Shown here piece by piece: positions 33,312 through 40,481 of a stretch of DNA of 64,000 nt. This DNA comes from Hamadaea sp013361475 (lineage in GTDB: Bacteria > Actinomycetota > Actinomycetes > Mycobacteriales > Micromonosporaceae). Below the pieces are notes generated by a model that was not told the DNA's origin, did not search any database, and saw nothing but the letters and a program-made list of their open reading frames with translations. The stretch lies in the NCBI RefSeq assembly GCF_040654195.1, contig NZ_JBFAHM010000018.1:114676-178675 (forward strand), written 5' to 3'. The position numbers were made by a program, and so were the translations under genes. Within the stretch, counting starts at the first letter, position 1. Each line of letters opens with the position of its first letter.

Positions 33312-33331
33312 TGTCGTCCTCCCCGTGGCGG

Positions 33332-33934
33332 TCAGCGAGCCCAGTCGTGTGAGCGTAGCCAGCCGACGACCGCCGCCGCCACGGCCGAAGGGTCCTTCCG
33401 TAGGTCGTGCCGTTCACCGGGGAGCACCACGAGGTCGAGTCCGGGCCGGGCGTCCGGTACGCCGAACGGGTCCCGATCGCCGTTGACCACCAGCGTCGGC
33501 ACCCCGGTCGCGAGTTCGCCGTCGCGGGTCTTCTCCGGCCGGCCAGGCGGATGCAGCGGAAAGGCGAGGGCCACCACGCCGGCCGCCCCGCTGTCCGGGG
33601 CGGTCCGGCAGGCGACGCGGGCTCCGCTGGAGCGACCGCCGACGATCAGCGGAACCTTGATCTTGACCGTACGCCGCAGCTCCGCCACGACGGCCAGCCA
33701 GGCCTCGTCGAGCTGCGGCGCCGGGGCGGGGGCGTTGCGTCCGGCGACCCGGTAGGGCTGGGTGACGAGGGCCACCGCGACTCCGGCGGCGACCGCCGCC
33801 TCGGTCACGGCGGTCAGGTCGGCCGAGCCGACGTCGCCGCCCGCGCCGTGGCCCAGCAGGAGCCAGCTGCCGATCTTGCCCTTGGGCTTGATCGTCTCGG
33901 CCCGCGCGACCCCGCGCGGTGTCTCGATCTCCAC
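33332..33934 (-). CDS. Alpha/beta-hydrolase family protein (KANL3/Tex30-like)
   Basis: This 200-aa protein matches the small dienelactone-hydrolase-like group: oxyanion-site 'LLLGHGAGGDVGS' near residue 27, nucleophile elbow 'VGGRSSGARVACRTAP' near residue 100, acid 'LVVNGDRDPFG', and the catalytic His near 'GERHDLR'. All triad residues are therefore present. The substrate is unknown. It is the first gene of a short minus-strand run with NlpC/P60 and YjbR. The start is GTG. Confidence 0.83.
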   Translation of the reverse strand: MEIETPRGVARAETIKPKGKIGSWLLLGHGAGGDVGSADLTAVTEAAVAAGVAVALVTQPYRVAGRNAPAPAPQLDEAWLAVVAELRRTVKIKVPLIVGGRSSGARVACRTAPDSGAAGVVALAFPLHPPGRPEKTRDGELATGVPTLVVNGDRDPFGVPDARPGLDLVVLPGERHDLRKDPSAVAAAVVGWLRSHDWAR

Positions 33935-34024
33935 CGCCCTGTCCCCCTCAGCTGCAGATCACGGTTACGCATGCCATTCTCGGCGAAGGTGGGCCGCATA
34001 TCCGTGATCCGCAGGGAAACCACG

Positions 34025-34225
34025 TCAGCGCTCGTTCGGCATGATGATCCACAGCGCCAGGTAGATCAGCACCTGTGGCCCGGGCAGCAGGCACGACAGG
34101 ACGAAGATCAGGCGCATCACGTTCGGTGAGATCCCGAACCGGCGGCCCAGCCCGGAGCAGACTCCGGCGATCCAACGGTTGTCGCGCGGTCGGTAGAGGC
34201 GGCGAGGTGAGGTCGTCGTTGTCAT
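34025..34225 (-). CDS. PspC domain membrane protein
   Basis: This 66-aa protein consists of a PspC domain alone: 'LYRPRDNRWIAGVCSGLGRR' followed by a TM helix, 'VMRLIFVLSCLLPGPQVLIY', continuing into 'LALWIIMP'. PspC proteins respond to envelope stress in other bacteria; small stand-alone PspC proteins are common in actinobacteria. The ATG is preceded by an unremarkable leader. Confidence 0.88.
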   Translation of the reverse strand: MTTTTSPRRLYRPRDNRWIAGVCSGLGRRFGISPNVMRLIFVLSCLLPGPQVLIYLALWIIMPNER

Positions 34226-34363
34226 GCTTCAACGGTAGGTACGCGGGTCGCCGCAGCCCTCCGCCGTCGGACGGATCTTGTGATCCCGATCCCGTAGGGG
34301 CGTCCCGGAGCGTACGACGCGCTAAAGTTTCTTGCGTATGCATCTAAGACGGGAGTCCTGCCG

Positions 34364-34978
34364 ATGAGCCCGCGCCGCTTCCTCTTCCTGCTGGCCAGCA
34401 CCCGGGAGAACGGAAACACCGAGGTCATGGCGCGACACGCGGCGGCGTACCTGCCGACCGGCGTCGAGCAGCAGTGGCTGCGCCTGGTCGACCATCCGCT
34501 GCCCGACTTCACCGACATCCGCCATGAGGGAGCCGGGGTCTACCCCGAGCCGGTGGACCACGCCCGGACACTGCTGGACGCGACGCTCGCGGCGACCGAC
34601 GTCGTGATCGCCTCCCCGCTCCACTGGTACAGCGTCGCCACGCCGGCCAAGCGGTACATGGACCACTGGTCCGCCTGGATGCGCGTACCCGGGGTCGATT
34701 TCAAGGAGCGCATGCGGAGCAAGACCTTCTGGGGCGTGACGGCGGTCAGCCACGAGGACTTCACCCGGGCCGAACCGCTCATCGGGACCCTGCGGCTGTC
34801 GGCCGAGTACTTCGGGGCACGCTTCGGCGGCGTCCTGCTCGGGTACGCCAACCGCCCCGGCGACGCGCTCAACGACGCCGCCGGGCTCGAACGCGCCCGC
34901 ACGTTCTTCGCCGGTGAGCCCGCGACCGCGACGACTCGGCTCGCTTCGCCGAAGCGGACGCAGGTCATCCACGCCTGA
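34364..34978 (+). CDS. NAD(P)H-dependent FMN reductase / flavodoxin-fold protein
   Basis: This 204-aa protein begins 'RRFLFLLASTRENGNTEVMA', the FMN phosphate-binding loop of flavodoxin-like reductases (S-T-R-x-N-G-N-T). 'ATDVVIASPLHWYSVATPAK' near residue 80 is the second FMN loop, including the typical 'P-x-H/Y-W-Y-S' form. It likely reduces quinones, flavins or drugs in the cytosol. GGGAG lies 8 nt before the ATG. Its stop is 6 bp from that of the convergent hydrolase gene. Confidence 0.88.
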   Translation: MSPRRFLFLLASTRENGNTEVMARHAAAYLPTGVEQQWLRLVDHPLPDFTDIRHEGAGVYPEPVDHARTLLDATLAATDVVIASPLHWYSVATPAKRYMDHWSAWMRVPGVDFKERMRSKTFWGVTAVSHEDFTRAEPLIGTLRLSAEYFGARFGGVLLGYANRPGDALNDAAGLERARTFFAGEPATATTRLASPKRTQVIHA

Positions 34979-34984
34979 GGCGGC

Positions 34985-35851
34985 TCAGAGCCCGGCCAGC
35001 CAGGGCCTGATCTCGGCTGCGACCTGCTCGGGCACCTCGATCTGCGGAGTATGCCCGGCGTCCAGCTCGGCATATGTCCACTGAGGATGTGTCGCCGCGG
35101 TCGCCCGTGCCGACGCGATCGGCACCAGCCGGTCGTGGACGCCGTGGACGAGCAGCACCGGCTGGGTCAGCCCGGCCATGCGGCGGCGGTGCTCCGACCG
35201 CCCGACGCCGCGCAGGATCGATCGAGCGGCCTCCAAATAGGACTCCGCCCGCCGGGGCTGCGTCGCCCGCCGTTCCTCCAGTGCGATCCCGGCCGTGACG
35301 GTCTCCGGCGGGATCCGGGCCGGGTCGGAGAAGCAGAGCGCCAGCGTGTAGCCCACCCGGTCGCGGACGGGCACCCGCGCCAATCGCCGACGCAACGACC
35401 ACTCCCCGAGGCCGGGCACGGCATGGACGGCGAACTGCTTGCGTACCACGGGATCCACGCGAGCGCCCGGGGCCAGCGGCAGTGTCGGGTCGACCAGGGC
35501 CAGACCGCGTACCTTGTGCGGGCCTTGGGCCGCGGCGAGGATGCTGACCATCCCGCCCATCGAGTTGCCGACGAGCACCGCCGGCTCGCGGACGACCTCG
35601 TCGAGGAAGCGCAGCAGCAGCTCGGCGTTGGCCCCCACACTCGTACGCCGCCCGCAAGGCTCGGTCAGCCCGAAGCCGGCCAGGTCGAGGGCGTACCCGC
35701 GGACCTGGTCGGCGAGCAGCGGCGCGAGCCGGCTCCAGTTGAGGTGCGAGCCGCCGAGACCGTGGACGTAGACGACCGCCGGGCCGTCGGCGGGACCACC
35801 GAAGTCGACGTAGTGCACCGATCCCGCGAGATCCACGGTGTGGCTGTTCAT
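34985..35851 (-). CDS. Alpha/beta-fold hydrolase
   Basis: This 288-aa protein has the canonical fold: 'VVYVHGLGGSHLNWSRLAPL' (oxyanion HG) near residue 27, nucleophile elbow 'VLVGNSMGGMVSILAAAQ' near residue 95, acid in 'PVLLVHGVHDRLVPIASA', and His in 'LDAGHTPQIEVPE'. The ATG overlaps the upstream acyl-CoA dehydrogenase stop by 4 nt, placing it at the end of the catabolic operon. A thioesterase- or esterase-like step for the same pathway is plausible but not shown. Confidence 0.87.
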   Translation of the reverse strand: MNSHTVDLAGSVHYVDFGGPADGPAVVYVHGLGGSHLNWSRLAPLLADQVRGYALDLAGFGLTEPCGRRTSVGANAELLLRFLDEVVREPAVLVGNSMGGMVSILAAAQGPHKVRGLALVDPTLPLAPGARVDPVVRKQFAVHAVPGLGEWSLRRRLARVPVRDRVGYTLALCFSDPARIPPETVTAGIALEERRATQPRRAESYLEAARSILRGVGRSEHRRRMAGLTQPVLLVHGVHDRLVPIASARATAATHPQWTYAELDAGHTPQIEVPEQVAAEIRPWLAGL

Positions 35852-37053
35852 CGGGTCGCCCCGTATTTGCGGAGTTCCCGCTTGGCCAGCGAGGCCTTGT
35901 GCACCTCGTCCGGGCCGTCGGCCAGGCGGAGCGTACGCGCCGCCGCCCACATCTGGGCCAGCGGGAAGTCCTGGCTGACGCCTCCTCCGCCGTGCACCTG
36001 GATCGCCTTGTCCAGCACCCATTCGGTCATCTGCGGGACCGCGATCTTGATCGCCTGGATCTCGGTGTGGGCCCCCTTGTTGCCGACGGTGTCCATGAGC
36101 CAGGCCGTCTTCAGCACCAGCAACCGCGACTGCTCGATGCGTACGCGTGCCTCGGCAATCCACTCGCCGACCACCCCTTGGGCCGCCAGCGGCTTGCCGA
36201 AGGCGACCCGGTCGACGGCGCGGCGGCACATCTCCTCCAGTGCCCGTTCGGCCATCCCGATCAGGCGCATGCAGTGATGGATGCGCCCCGGACCCAGGCG
36301 CGCCTGTGCGATGGCGAACCCGTCGCCCTCACCGGCGATCAAGTTCTCCACCGGTACGCGTACCCCTTGGAACTGGATCTCGGCGTGCCCACCGTGCCAG
36401 CCGTCGTCGTAGCCGAAGACCCGCATGCCCCGCTTGATCTCGACCCCGGGCGTGGCCCGGGGGACGAGGATCATGCTCTGCTGACGGTGCCGCTCGGCGG
36501 ATTGATCGGTCTTGCCCATCACGATGAAGATCTCGCAGTTGGCGTTCATCGCGCCCGACGACCACCATTTGTGCCCGGTGATCACGTACTCGTCGCCGTC
36601 GCGCTCGATCCGCGTGGCGATGTTGGTCGCGTCGGAGGACGCGACCTCGGGCTCGGTCATGCAGAACGCGGACCGGATCTCGCCGTCGAGCAGCGGGCGC
36701 AGCCAGCGCTCCTGCTGGACCGGCGTGCCGAACATGCTGAGGACTTCCATGTTGCCGGTGTCGGGGGCGTTGCAGTTGCACGCCTCGGGGGCCAGGTGCG
36801 GGCTGCGGCCCATGATCTCCGCGAGCGGCGCGTACTGGAGGTTCGTCAGCCCCGCGCCGAACTTCGCGTCCGGGAGGAACAGATTCCACAGTCCACGCCG
36901 CTTGGCCTCGGCCTTCAACTCCGCCATCACGGGCGGGGCCGACCAGCCGTCCTCCTCGGACACAGCGGACTCGGCCGGGTAGACGTGCGTGGTCATGAAG
37001 TCGAGCAACTCGGCGCGCAGCCGCTCGGTCGTCTCGTCGTAGCCGAACTCCAT
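35848..37053 (-). CDS. Acyl-CoA dehydrogenase, ACAD10/11-like
   Basis: This 401-aa flavoprotein has an N-terminal helical domain with 'DFMTTHVYPAE', FAD-binding 'FCMTEPEVASSDATNIATRI' near residue 130, 'KWWSSGAMN' and C-terminal 'AIQVHGGGGVSQDFPLAQMW'. These details (MTEPEVASSD, HGGGGVSQDFPLA) are shared with ACAD10/ACAD11 and bacterial homologues rather than classical FadE. The gene starts one base after the APH-like kinase stop. In human ACAD11 the kinase and dehydrogenase are one polypeptide; here they are neighbours, which supports joint action on 4-hydroxyacyl-CoA substrates. Confidence 0.9.
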   Translation of the reverse strand: MEFGYDETTERLRAELLDFMTTHVYPAESAVSEEDGWSAPPVMAELKAEAKRRGLWNLFLPDAKFGAGLTNLQYAPLAEIMGRSPHLAPEACNCNAPDTGNMEVLSMFGTPVQQERWLRPLLDGEIRSAFCMTEPEVASSDATNIATRIERDGDEYVITGHKWWSSGAMNANCEIFIVMGKTDQSAERHRQQSMILVPRATPGVEIKRGMRVFGYDDGWHGGHAEIQFQGVRVPVENLIAGEGDGFAIAQARLGPGRIHHCMRLIGMAERALEEMCRRAVDRVAFGKPLAAQGVVGEWIAEARVRIEQSRLLVLKTAWLMDTVGNKGAHTEIQAIKIAVPQMTEWVLDKAIQVHGGGGVSQDFPLAQMWAAARTLRLADGPDEVHKASLAKRELRKYGATR

Positions 37054-37054
37054 G

Positions 37055-38068
37055 TCAGGCCTCCCTCATCTGCCGGAGCCCGGCCGCCACCAGGTGCGGA
37101 ACCATCGCGCCCACCTGGTCGAACCCGGTGCCGACGGTCTGCCCGGCGAGGTGCCGGAAGTGGATCCCCTCGAGGATCACGGCGATCTTGAAGTACGCGA
37201 AAGCGAGGTACCAGTCGAGGCTTTCGGCGAACGGACGGCGCTTGGCGTACCGGGCCGCCAGGTCGGCACTGGTCGGCAGCGCGCCCTCCGGGGCGGCCTC
37301 GCCGAACAGTCCGGTGGGTCGCAGCCACAGATCCCAGTACGCCAGCGACAGTCCCAGGTCGGCGAGCGGATCGCCGAGGGTCGCCATCTCCCAGTCGAGG
37401 ACGGCGACGATCTGGTCCTGCCCGTTCACGATGACGTTGTCGAGCCGGAAGTCGCCGTGGACGATCGCCGCCCCGCTCTCGGCCGGAATCCGTGCCGACA
37501 GCCGGTCGAAGAGGTCGTCGACGCCGGGCAGCTCCCGGCTGCGGGACGCGTCCAGTTGCTGCTTCCAGCGGCGTACCTGGCGTTGCAGGTAGCCCTCGGG
37601 ACGGCCGAAGTCGCGGAGACCGACCCCGGCCGGGTCCACCGTGTGCAGATCGGCGAGCACATCCACCAGTGCGAAGGCCAGGGCGTGGGCCCGCTGCTCA
37701 CCGAGCGCGGCAGCCTGAGCCGCCGTCCGGTAGATCGTCCCGGGGACGTCCTGCATCACGTAGAACGGAGCCTCGTCCTCGGTCTCGGGTTCACAGAACG
37801 CGATCGCCGCCGGCACCGGTACGCGAGTCTCCCCGAGCGCGCTGATGACGCGGAACTCCCGGCTCATGTCGTGCGCGGTCCGTAGCACGTGCCCCAGCGG
37901 CGGACGGCGGACGACCCAAGTGGTGGCACCGTCGCCGACCCGGTAGGTCAGGTTGGACTTGCCGCCCTGGATCAGCTCGCCGGTCAACGGACCGGTCACC
38001 AGCCCGGGGCGTACGCGGTCCAGACAGGCCCGCAGCCGGTCGAGGTCCAGCCCCCGGGGCGCCGTCAT
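37055..38068 (-). CDS. APH-like phosphotransferase (ACAD10/11 kinase-domain type)
   Basis: This 337-aa protein has an aminoglycoside-phosphotransferase/protein-kinase-like fold. 'ELIQGGKSNLTYRVG' is the glycine-rich start and 'TTWVVRRPPLGHVLRTAHDM' carries the ATP Lys/Arg region. Catalytic 'AAIVHGDFRLDNVIVN' and metal-binding 'VAVLDWEMATLGDPLADLGL' are intact. The 'RRPPLGH...AHDM-REF' pattern is typical of the ACAD10/11-associated kinases. ATG overlaps the quinone-oxidoreductase stop. It probably phosphorylates a hydroxyacyl-CoA to prime elimination by the neighbouring dehydrogenase (inferred). Confidence 0.9.
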   Translation of the reverse strand: MTAPRGLDLDRLRACLDRVRPGLVTGPLTGELIQGGKSNLTYRVGDGATTWVVRRPPLGHVLRTAHDMSREFRVISALGETRVPVPAAIAFCEPETEDEAPFYVMQDVPGTIYRTAAQAAALGEQRAHALAFALVDVLADLHTVDPAGVGLRDFGRPEGYLQRQVRRWKQQLDASRSRELPGVDDLFDRLSARIPAESGAAIVHGDFRLDNVIVNGQDQIVAVLDWEMATLGDPLADLGLSLAYWDLWLRPTGLFGEAAPEGALPTSADLAARYAKRRPFAESLDWYLAFAYFKIAVILEGIHFRHLAGQTVGTGFDQVGAMVPHLVAAGLRQMREA

Positions 38069-39045
38069 GGCGTGATCACCACCCGGCCGACGGTGTCGCC
38101 CGCGCCCAGCCGGGTCAACGCCTCGACCACACCGTCCAGCGGCAGCACCTCACTGACCAGCGGCCGGACGGCGCCGGACGCCGCCAGGCCGGTCAGCGCC
38201 CGATGCGACTCGCCGAGCACCGCCGGATCGACCTGGCGATACAGTCCCCAGTGGACACCGACGATCGAGTAGTTCTTCAGCAGCGCGTGGTTCAGCGGAG
38301 GAGCCTGAATGGCGCCGCCGGCGAAGCCGATCACGAGGATGCGGCCTTCGAAGGCCACACAGTGCGCTGATCCGGCGTACGCGTCGCCACCCACCGGGTC
38401 GTAGACGACTTCCGCTCCGCGGCCACCGGTCGCCTCCTTCACAGCGGCGACGAAGTCCTGCTCCCGGCGGTCGATCACAAGGTCCGCGCCCAGCTGCCGG
38501 GCCACCTCGGCCTTGGCCGGGCCGCCGACGACCGCGATCACCCGCGCCCCGGCCGCCTTCCCGAGCTGCACCGCCGCGCTGCCGACACCGCCCGCCGCCG
38601 CATGGATCAGGAGCGTCTCCCCCGCCTTCAGCTGCCCGCGCCGGTGCAGGGCCACGAACCCCGTCTGGTACGCGATGTGCAGCGCGGCCGCCTCGGCGTC
38701 ACTGAGTGACTCGGGGGCGTCGAAGGCGTCCACCGCGTCCAGGATCGCGACCTCGGCCAGCCCGCCGTGGGGCATCGCCGGAGTGCCGATGATCCGCTCG
38801 CCGAGCCGCCGATCCACGCCGGGGCCGACCGCGACGACTTCGCCGCAGACCTCCAGACCCGGGGTGAACGGCAGCGGCGGACGCACCTGATAGTGCCCCC
38901 GGCACAGGAGCACGTCCGGGAAGTTCAGGGCGCCCGCGCGTACGCGGACGGCCAGCTGGCCGGGGCCGGGCTGCGGCTCCGGCACGTCCACGAGGCTGAG
39001 GACGTCGGCGGGCTCCCCGAGCCGGCCGACCTGCCAGGCCCTCAC
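38065..39045 (-). CDS. NADPH:quinone oxidoreductase-like zinc-less MDR protein
   Basis: This 326-aa medium-chain dehydrogenase/reductase has an N-terminal GroES-like domain ('GALNFPDVLLCRGHYQVRPP', 'FTPGLEVCGEVVAVGPGVD') and a Rossmann domain with 'HAAAGGVGSAAVQLGKAAGA' near residue 150, the quinone-oxidoreductase signature. Zinc ligands are absent. The GTG start overlaps the MaoC-like gene stop (GTGA). In this operon it may reduce an enone or enoyl-CoA; the substrate is not determinable. Confidence 0.9.
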   Translation of the reverse strand: MRAWQVGRLGEPADVLSLVDVPEPQPGPGQLAVRVRAGALNFPDVLLCRGHYQVRPPLPFTPGLEVCGEVVAVGPGVDRRLGERIIGTPAMPHGGLAEVAILDAVDAFDAPESLSDAEAAALHIAYQTGFVALHRRGQLKAGETLLIHAAAGGVGSAAVQLGKAAGARVIAVVGGPAKAEVARQLGADLVIDRREQDFVAAVKEATGGRGAEVVYDPVGGDAYAGSAHCVAFEGRILVIGFAGGAIQAPPLNHALLKNYSIVGVHWGLYRQVDPAVLGESHRALTGLAASGAVRPLVSEVLPLDGVVEALTRLGAGDTVGRVVITP

Positions 39046-39485
39046 AGGTACACCCGCGTGACGGTCTCCGCGACGCAGACCGGCTTGTCGCCGCCCTCGC
39101 GTTCCACGGTCACGACGCTGACGAGCTGAGCACCGCCGGCCACGTCGGTGATCTCCGCCAGCCTGACTTCGGCGCGCACCCGCGAATTCACCGGCAGCGG
39201 GGCGGGGAACCGGACCTTGTTCAGGCCGTAGTTGACCGCCATGCGTACGCCCTCGACCCGGACCAGCGGCCCGACCAGGACGGGCAGCAGCGACAAGGTC
39301 AGATAGCCGTGCGCCACGGTGGTGCCGAACGGGCCGGCCGCCGCCCGCTCGGGGTCGACGTGGATCCACTGGTGGTCCTCGGTCGCGTCGGCGAATCGGT
39401 TGATCCGCTCCTGATCGACGGTGAGCCAGTCGCTGTGGCCGAGGACGGTGCCCGCCGCCTTCCGCAGATCGTCCAAAGTAGCCAT
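39042..39485 (-). CDS. MaoC-like hot-dog dehydratase/hydratase
   Basis: This 147-aa single hot-dog protein contains the hydratase-2 catalytic pattern 'FADATEDHQWIHVDPERAAA' near residue 35 (Asp and His), followed by 'FGTTVAHGYLTLSLLPVLV'. It is expected to hydrate or dehydrate enoyl-CoA. The ATG is preceded by GGGAGG. It heads the five-gene minus-strand operon; hairpin copy 4 and short repeats separate it from the SDR gene upstream. Confidence 0.9.
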   Translation of the reverse strand: MATLDDLRKAAGTVLGHSDWLTVDQERINRFADATEDHQWIHVDPERAAAGPFGTTVAHGYLTLSLLPVLVGPLVRVEGVRMAVNYGLNKVRFPAPLPVNSRVRAEVRLAEITDVAGGAQLVSVVTVEREGGDKPVCVAETVTRVYL

Positions 39486-39502
39486 GCGTACCTCCCGGTT
39501 GG

Positions 39503-39567
39503 GCGCTGGATCACGGATCCGGGTCGAATCTTGGCCCATGATTCGACCGGGATCCGTGATCCAGCAC
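39503..39567. repeat. Dispersed hairpin element, copy 4 (compensatory variant)
   Basis: 31-nt arms with the loop GCC. The left arm reads GCGCTGGATCACGGATCC, differing from other copies at two positions, and the right arm GGATCCGTGATCCAGC carries the matching changes, so pairing is kept. It lies between the SDR stop and the MaoC-like start, 18 bp from the latter. Confidence 0.93.
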
Positions 39568-39618
39568 GAAGTCAGTCGCGAAGCGCGAAGTCAGTCGCGA
39601 GCGCGAAGTCGGGCGCGA
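39568..39618. repeat. Three imperfect 18-19-bp tandem repeats
   Basis: GAAGTCAGTCGCGA occurs at 39568-39581 and 39587-39600, and a related GAAGTCGGGCGCGA at 39605-39618. They fill the gap between hairpin copy 4 and the SDR stop. Confidence 0.85.
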
Positions 39619-39624
39619 AGCGCG

Positions 39625-40395
39625 TCAGGCGCTGAGGGTGGGGCGCACGAGAGCCCCGCCGTCGACCACGATCGTCTGCCCGGTCAGCCAGGAGGACGCG
39701 TCGCCCGCGAGGAAGACCGCCGTCTTGGCGATGTCGTCGGGCTCGCCGATCCGGCCGAGCGGGATGTGCTGGTTGAGCGCCTCTTCATGGTCCTCCCACA
39801 ACGCCCGCGCCAACTGCGTACGCACGATTCCCGGCGCGATCGCGTTCACGCGTACGCGGGGCGCGAGTTCGGCGGCGAACTGGCGGGTGAGGTGGATGAC
39901 CGCGGCCTTCGTCGCGTTGTAGTACCCGATGCCCAGTTCGGTCACCAGACCACCCACGGAGGCGATGTTCACGATCGAACCGCCGTGGCGGGCCATCGAG
40001 GCGTGCCAGACCGCCTGCGTCCACAGCACGACGGAGAGCTGGTTGACCTGCACCGTCTTCTCCGCGCGGGACACGTCGAGGTCGACCATCGGCCCGTAGT
40101 AGGGGTTGGTCCCGGCGTTGTTGACGAGGACGTCGACCTGGCCGAACCGGTCCACCGCCGCCGCTACCGCGGCTTGCGCCTGGTCCGGCTCGCCGACGTG
40201 CGCGGCGTACGCCAGGAACTCCGACTTCGGGTACTGCGCCGCGAGTGCCGCCGCCACCGCGTCCAGGGATTCCTGGCGGCGGGACACCAGCACGACGTTG
40301 CATCCTTCGGCCGCCAGCGCCGCGGCGGTGGCTTGACCGATACCCCGGGAAGCCCCGGTGACCAGGGCCGTACGCCCATCGAGCCCGATCTGCAT
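39625..40395 (-). CDS. SDR family oxidoreductase
   Basis: This 256-aa classical short-chain dehydrogenase has cofactor motif 'TALVTGASRGIGQATAAALA' at residues 9-28 and 'VDVLVNNAGTNPYYGP' near residue 88. Catalytic Ser is in 'SIVNIASVGG' and Tyr/Lys in 'GIGYYNATKAAVIHLTRQFA'. The 'DGGALVRPTLSA' C-terminus is complete. Its start is 33 bp from an 18-bp palindrome shared with a divergent acyl-CoA dehydrogenase. It probably oxidises a hydroxyacyl-CoA or alcohol in the same pathway. Confidence 0.93.
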   Translation of the reverse strand: MQIGLDGRTALVTGASRGIGQATAAALAAEGCNVVLVSRRQESLDAVAAALAAQYPKSEFLAYAAHVGEPDQAQAAVAAAVDRFGQVDVLVNNAGTNPYYGPMVDLDVSRAEKTVQVNQLSVVLWTQAVWHASMARHGGSIVNIASVGGLVTELGIGYYNATKAAVIHLTRQFAAELAPRVRVNAIAPGIVRTQLARALWEDHEEALNQHIPLGRIGEPDDIAKTAVFLAGDASSWLTGQTIVVDGGALVRPTLSA

Positions 40396-40427
40396 GGGGT
40401 CACCATAGCGGCCGAAGCCGTCCTTGC

Positions 40428-40445
40428 ATACCGACCGGTCGGTAT
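40428..40445. promoter_or_regulatory. 18-bp perfect palindromic operator
   Basis: ATACCGACCGGTCGGTAT is self-complementary and centred between the divergent SDR and FadE5-like genes. It abuts a TTGACA -35-like box at 40445-40450. The ACCGACCGGTCGGT core resembles known TetR-family operators of lipid and acyl-CoA genes. No tetR gene is adjacent, so the regulator lies elsewhere. Confidence 0.8.
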
Positions 40446-40481
40446 TGACAGCGTGAACCTGGAACCGGTGTGATGTCGGGC

